From Amaurobius ferox (Eukaryota; Arthropoda; Arachnida; Araneae; Amaurobiidae): a stretch of DNA of 64,000 nucleotides. Positions 60,010-64,000 of the stretch are shown one piece after another. The notes under the pieces are model-generated. The model was not told the origin of the DNA. It was given only the letters and a program-made list of their open reading frames with translations, and did no database searches. Every line of letters starts with the position of its first letter. Within the stretch, counting starts at the first letter, position 1. Made by a program: the position numbers and the translations under genes. The stretch is from assembly GCA_951213105.1 (NCBI GenBank), contig OX578140.1, forward strand, positions 124,140,149 to 124,204,148. The letters are read 5' to 3'.

Positions 60010-60564
60010 TGTTACGATGTATCTTCTGCAATCCTTGGGTGTGCGCCCAGAATGAAAGAAGCAGTCCAAATTTCCGAATAACTAACACGTTTATTCACAA
60101 ACGCAGCATAAACAGTAACAGTATACAGCATTTAAATGTTCCATTAATTTCGCAAAATAACTGATACTATTAGAAAAAATTTGACGAAAGTCATTTCACA
60201 AAACAGCAGCTGATATTCTCAAAATATTGACGTAAGTTACAGTTAAATGTAGCTAGTATTACTTCCAACTGCTCTTCAACGGAGTGATGAATTCTTTATA
60301 GACTGTTTACAGAAATTTATGGAAATCTCTCATATCTCGTAGAATAGTAGTTTTTTTAGATGTTTTTCGGACCTCTGAAAAGTCGCCAAATTGGCGTTGC
60401 ATTGGTAAATTTGGCAACCCCTCTTCGAATTTCGGCATTTGTCAAGCCTAGACACACGTCATGGGAAAGGATGCGAGTAAGGGTATTTTCTCCGTCTGGT
60501 CTTCGAAAGAGATGAAAGCGAGAGGGAAAAAAGCGACTCCAGAGCGTTTTACAAATTCGTAACA
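60010..60564. mobile_element. Candidate solo LTR
   Basis: It begins TGTTACGATG at 60010 and ends TTCGTAACA at 60564, so it has an inverted TGTTACG/CGTAACA pair and TG...CA ends, at 555 bp. The interior shows features common in LTRs, such as a mixed-composition start and a GC-richer block at 60420-60550. No flanking duplication of 4-6 bp is evident. The 121-codon minus-strand frame across its end is not recognised. Confidence 0.45.
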
Positions 60565-62410
60565 ATATCTCACAGCCATTTTCAAATGCACTAAAATATC
60601 TTGAAACACAATTTTGGTCTGGAATACTGAATATATACAATAAATATATAATTAAAATGAATGCCAAGTAAGAAAATATTTCAAATATATATAATACACC
60701 ATTAAATTCATATCGATACACCTTTTCGTTAATGAGGGTACTAAACTGTAATTACGATAAATCGTAAAACATTAGAAGAAACACATTAAGTTAAATATCA
60801 ATACATTAAATAGAGTTAAGCAGTAACTAAGGAATATTTAGTGTATAATTATTATAAAAAAATAGTGGTTAATAAACGAGGAAAAACCATAAAATCACCA
60901 ATATTATTCCGGTACAAAAATTCTGGAATGACAGACGCAGAAATGTACTAAATAGCCCACTTAAAACAGTTACGCTTGTGTGTATGCATGCATGTGTGAT
61001 TTATTTGTGTATTTATGTTACCATCATTATATATTTTATTTATAAAATATCGTAGCGAAAACATGTATGCATTTTCTATGAACAAATTGCATTTAAATCT
61101 GTTATTTGAGTCGTTCATTTTGTCATATATTTCTATCATTAATTTAAATGAAATATGCGTTTCCCTGTTTTTATTTATTGTTACCTATGTAAATTTAATA
61201 GCAAAATAAAATAAACAGCATAGTAAAGCATTCATTTGCTTGTCAGCTTAAGAACGTCGATAAATAATTATTTTTCATTCACTAATACATTTTTCTATTC
61301 GAAAATTCGCTATTTAAGCATAAAAAATCAATTTTATAAGAAAGGTAATTGTAGCGAAGGTAATTAAATCTTTGAGAAGTAAGTGATTCTAAGAAATTCT
61401 TACTAAGAAATTAAATTAATTGCTTCTTTTGTTAAATTTTACCTGTATTCATTCTTTGATTAATGGCATTGCATTTGAGGATAAATAGTGTTCTCCATTA
61501 ATAGAAATGAGATCCATTAGTTTAGTTACACATTAAAATATTTAGTTTGATTTTGTTTTCAAAAAATAATTTGTATAATTTTCAAGTAATATGAAAATTA
61601 GGATTTAACACTTTGAATATTTTTTTCATTTACTATATTTTAAATTCGATAATTTTTAACTTTATTAATTGATAACTTTTCGATATTTTTAAACGATAAA
61701 ATAATAATTAGATATTTTTATTTGGTATTTTTCATCGATATATTTTTAATCCATATCTCTATTAATCGATAACTTTTAACACATCTTTAAGTATGGAGCA
61801 CACAATGGTATAGATTCTAGTTCTAGTGTCACAATAATATTCATGCATTTCATAGCCGTAATGGCATTCATATGGTTATTCATTTATTTTAAAAACACTT
61901 ACCAACTATTTACTAATTTGACAATGGAAAATATATTTAATTTTTATGGTTATTTGAATTTTGGATGGTAAAATTTGCAACATCTTGAGAATAGCGCACG
62001 TTAACGCTCTGTAAATAATGTTATTCATTCTTAGCGCTTTAAATTTGAAATTGCTATTTCCGTAAAACATTTAATATCATTATTTATAATGTTCATTTAA
62101 TTTTCGAAAATATATTTGAATAAATGATTGTTTGTCCGTGGTCCATTCAACTCAAAAATCAATAGACTTCTGAGGCGTGTACCTCATTCTGCCCCGAATA
62201 TAGGACAGAATGGGGCAAAATGCAATTAATTTTTTTTAATTACTTTTTAATTTTTATTATTTTTGTATCTCATATAAGTTTAAAATATTTAAAAAAAAAT
62301 ATTTTTCGTTTTATGATTATTCTTTTTTCATCATTTAAACTTTCAAAATATGCTTGAAATGTTAGATATCCCATTCCACTACTATGTATTTCAAATATTA
62401 AGAAGGTATG

Positions 62411-62412
<2 letters not shown>
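60565..62412. other. AT-rich region without recognised features
   Basis: About 1.8 kb, no supported gene or repeat; contains short ATCGATA-like motifs near 61640-61780. Confidence 0.45.

Positions 62413-62458
<46 letters not shown>
62413..62458. repeat. (TA)n microsatellite
   Basis: About 23 AT dinucleotides in a row. Confidence 0.95.
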
Positions 62459-62465
<7 letters not shown>

Positions 62466-62640
62466 CTGTTAGATGCTGCATGATAAATGGCATTAAAATT
62501 TAAAAAAAAAAAGTTGATATGGATATAAGTCACACGGTAAAAGTTAATATGGGTGACGTTTCGTGTTAGGCCAGATCCACACTTTTGCCTAATTTGGTGA
62601 GCAGGTAGTCTTGCATATGACACTTTACGCGTCTTGACTG
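62459..62640. other. Spacer
   Basis: Nothing recognised. Confidence 0.4.
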
Positions 62641-62697
62641 AATGATGTCTAACCGAATGGTGTCTAACCGAATGATGTCTAACCGAATATTGTCTAA
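62641..62697. repeat. 15-bp tandem repeat, 3.8 copies
   Basis: AATGATGTCTAACCG, AATGGTGTCTAACCG, AATGATGTCTAACCG and a partial AATATTGTCTAA repeat without spacers. Confidence 0.9.
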
Positions 62698-63299
62698 TGC
62701 AGTTTACGAAGTTTTGTCATTTCATATTCTCCAGAAAATCTAAGGTCACCTAGAAGGCTGCGTTTTTACGAACTCATAGTATCGACTACGGTTCAGAACG
62801 GTTCCCGCCAGATGGCGTTCGCTTGCATGGAACGTGAATGAGCGAGTAGAGAAGCGAAGCTTATATACATAGAGTATATAGCCTGCGCTCGGAAATGAAT
62901 CTGGCTATAAACTACTTTGATTGGATTCTAACAGTTAGATGTTTAGATGACATTTGGATGATTGTTTTTTATTTTATTGGGTGTGAAATTTAAAATTATA
63001 TTTTAAATATTGACAGCACTTTACTTGTGAAATAAATGTATTTAATTTGATGCATCCTCAGTTTTCTGAGTTAAATATTTTAATACTTTCTGTTTCCTAC
63101 AATATTTGAAATGAAAAGTTAATCTAAATATAAATATATTTAAACCCGCTGGTTTTGCTTAGCGAGAGTTTTAAGGTAAAATTTAACCGATATTCGTAAA
63201 ATCTATAAAAAGGTTAGGTATGATATAAATAATGAAAATGACTATTTGCCAGAATATTGTGAAATAAAAAAAATGTTATGTGGATATAGTATATATATA
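62698..63299. other. Unassigned spacer
   Basis: No gene recognised; contains a short inverted motif CGCCAGATGGCG near 62808. It ends with a TATATATA run and the TA just before the next transposon. Confidence 0.4.
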
Positions 63300-64000
63300 C
63301 AGGGTGATTATGATTAAAGTTCCCGGGTTGAAAATGGTCACAAATAAAAGGCACTGGTCAGAATGATTTGAAATTTTGCGTGAACACTCGTGGAGCAATG
63401 GAATTTTGTTTGGTGAAGAAAAAAACAGTAGTTCAAAAAGTCGCCGCTAGGAGAATAATTGGCGCTTCACTACACTAGAATGCAATACAAAAGTAATAAA
63501 CGTTGATTTACTCATTGGCTAATGACGTAATAAATGTTTTTCAATATGCTGTCCTTTGAATACTGAATTAAAAGTCGATCTTTCATCATCATATGCATGC
63601 AAGTAATGAAAAAAAAAATTTCATCCATTGAAACAATGTTAAATTCTAAGCAAACGTAAGCCGTATTTTTTTTCACAAAAAGTGGATTTCACTTGTTTTG
63701 CATAATTTCTCTTCAAATACTGCTGCAAATTTGTATAAGACAGTGACGTTGCAATAAACGTTTGCTATAAAAAAGGCAGAGCGGAACTTGTTTCTCATAA
63801 CTTAATGAGAAATCTATATTGTTCTGTCGCAATGACTCTATCATTAAAAGATCGTGCTCTTCTTGTCAAATTGTTTTATGAGAATAACAGCTCTTGTTTA
63901 GTAGTTCTTAGAAAGTTCAGAACGTTGAAAAAGTTAAAATCTGGTTCTCTGTGTGGCAAAAGCTTGCGCAAAATGATTTTAAAATTTGAAGAGACTGACT
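63300..64000 (+). mobile_element. 5' part of a TIR transposon, continues beyond the window
   Basis: It starts CAGGGTGATTATGATTAAAG directly after TA, a terminus typical of mariner-like arthropod elements. It contains an untranslated leader of about 530 bp and an open transposase start at 63832. The right end lies outside the window. Confidence 0.7.
63832..64000 (+). CDS. Transposase N-terminal domain (DUF4817-like helix-turn-helix), partial
   Basis: The ATG at 63832 opens 56 codons with no stop up to the window edge: [19 protein letters not shown] at the start and [12 protein letters not shown] at the end. The layout (short head, YENN.S.....LR.FR, then a helix ending KFEETG-like) matches the DNA-binding domain annotated as DUF4817 in many arthropod transposase-like proteins, which would bind the transposon's inverted ends. 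It has no frame damage over the visible part, unlike every other transposase in the window. Since only 169 bases are visible, whether the catalytic domain is intact is unknown. Confidence 0.7.
   Translation, partial: MTLSLKDRALLVKLFYENNSSCLVVLRKFRTLKKLKSGSLCGKSLRKMILKFEETD

Noticed and set aside
60356..60721. 121-codon minus-strand frame
   Set aside because: It crosses the boundary of the candidate LTR and has a low-complexity hydrophobic start. No family recognised; not called as a gene.
1..64000. Host multi-exon protein-coding gene
   Set aside because: I looked for conserved exon-like frames with splice-site context and found none. All recognisable coding similarity is to mobile elements. 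Small exons cannot be excluded without homology or RNA data.

Overview
This window looks like AT-rich, intron-rich-genome style nuclear DNA from an animal, most likely an arthropod and plausibly a spider or other chelicerate. The evidence is a 5S-rRNA-derived SINE, a tRNA-derived SINE, Tc1/mariner relics, a Jockey-type LINE, Gypsy-like gag pieces and a Penelope-like element. The species guess rests on family resemblance only. I found no convincing host protein-coding gene; nearly every recognisable sequence is a transposable element or its debris.

Layout. 1-6.6 kb: edge-truncated Tc1-like transposase pseudogene, a 155-bp-period minisatellite, one 'family C' element, then three 'family A' copies, one of them split by a full-length 5S-derived SINE with a 15-bp target duplication; a second, 5'-truncated SINE follows. 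6.6-13.35 kb: a composite with two inverted arms of about 1 kb. It contains a Penelope-like GIY-YIG endonuclease end, two inverted copies of a terminal region that each carry a hammerhead-ribozyme-like motif, and between them rearranged Gypsy-like LTR-retrotransposon pieces (gag-protease on +, gag N-terminus and LTR on -). 13.35-27.4 kb: family B and C elements, an eroded Tc1-like transposase, minisatellites and a tRNA-derived SINE. 27.5-31.6 kb: a foldback TIR transposon interrupted by a family C copy, a second family C copy in the opposite orientation, and a second near-full-length 5S SINE with a 14-bp target duplication. 31.6-38.1 kb: family B debris. 38.1-41.4 kb: AT-rich, nothing recognised. 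41.5-48.2 kb: a family A array with six head-to-tail units of about 790 bp plus a nested inverted copy. 48.7-53.7 kb: two abutting family C copies, two further family A copies and a family B remnant. 54.6-59.3 kb: a dead Jockey-like LINE interrupted by a 1,410-bp Tc1-like element with TIRs and TA duplications and by a family B element. 59.3-64 kb: a candidate solo LTR, AT-rich sequence, simple repeats and, at the right edge, the 5' end of an apparently intact transposon with an open transposase frame.

Main insight. Families A, B and C have mostly different interiors but one shared architecture: one end is a hairpin whose outer arm carries a short motif; an inverted copy of that motif lies 15-45 bp inside the other end, next to a second small hairpin; and a CTGT/CA microsatellite sits just inside the first hairpin. 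The motif differs between A and B, and it differs in the same way at both ends of each. This suggests non-autonomous elements moved by a shared, unseen machinery. The layout recalls Helentron-derived HINE elements, but that assignment is inference. The second notable system is the pair of hammerhead-like motifs in the Penelope-like terminal region.
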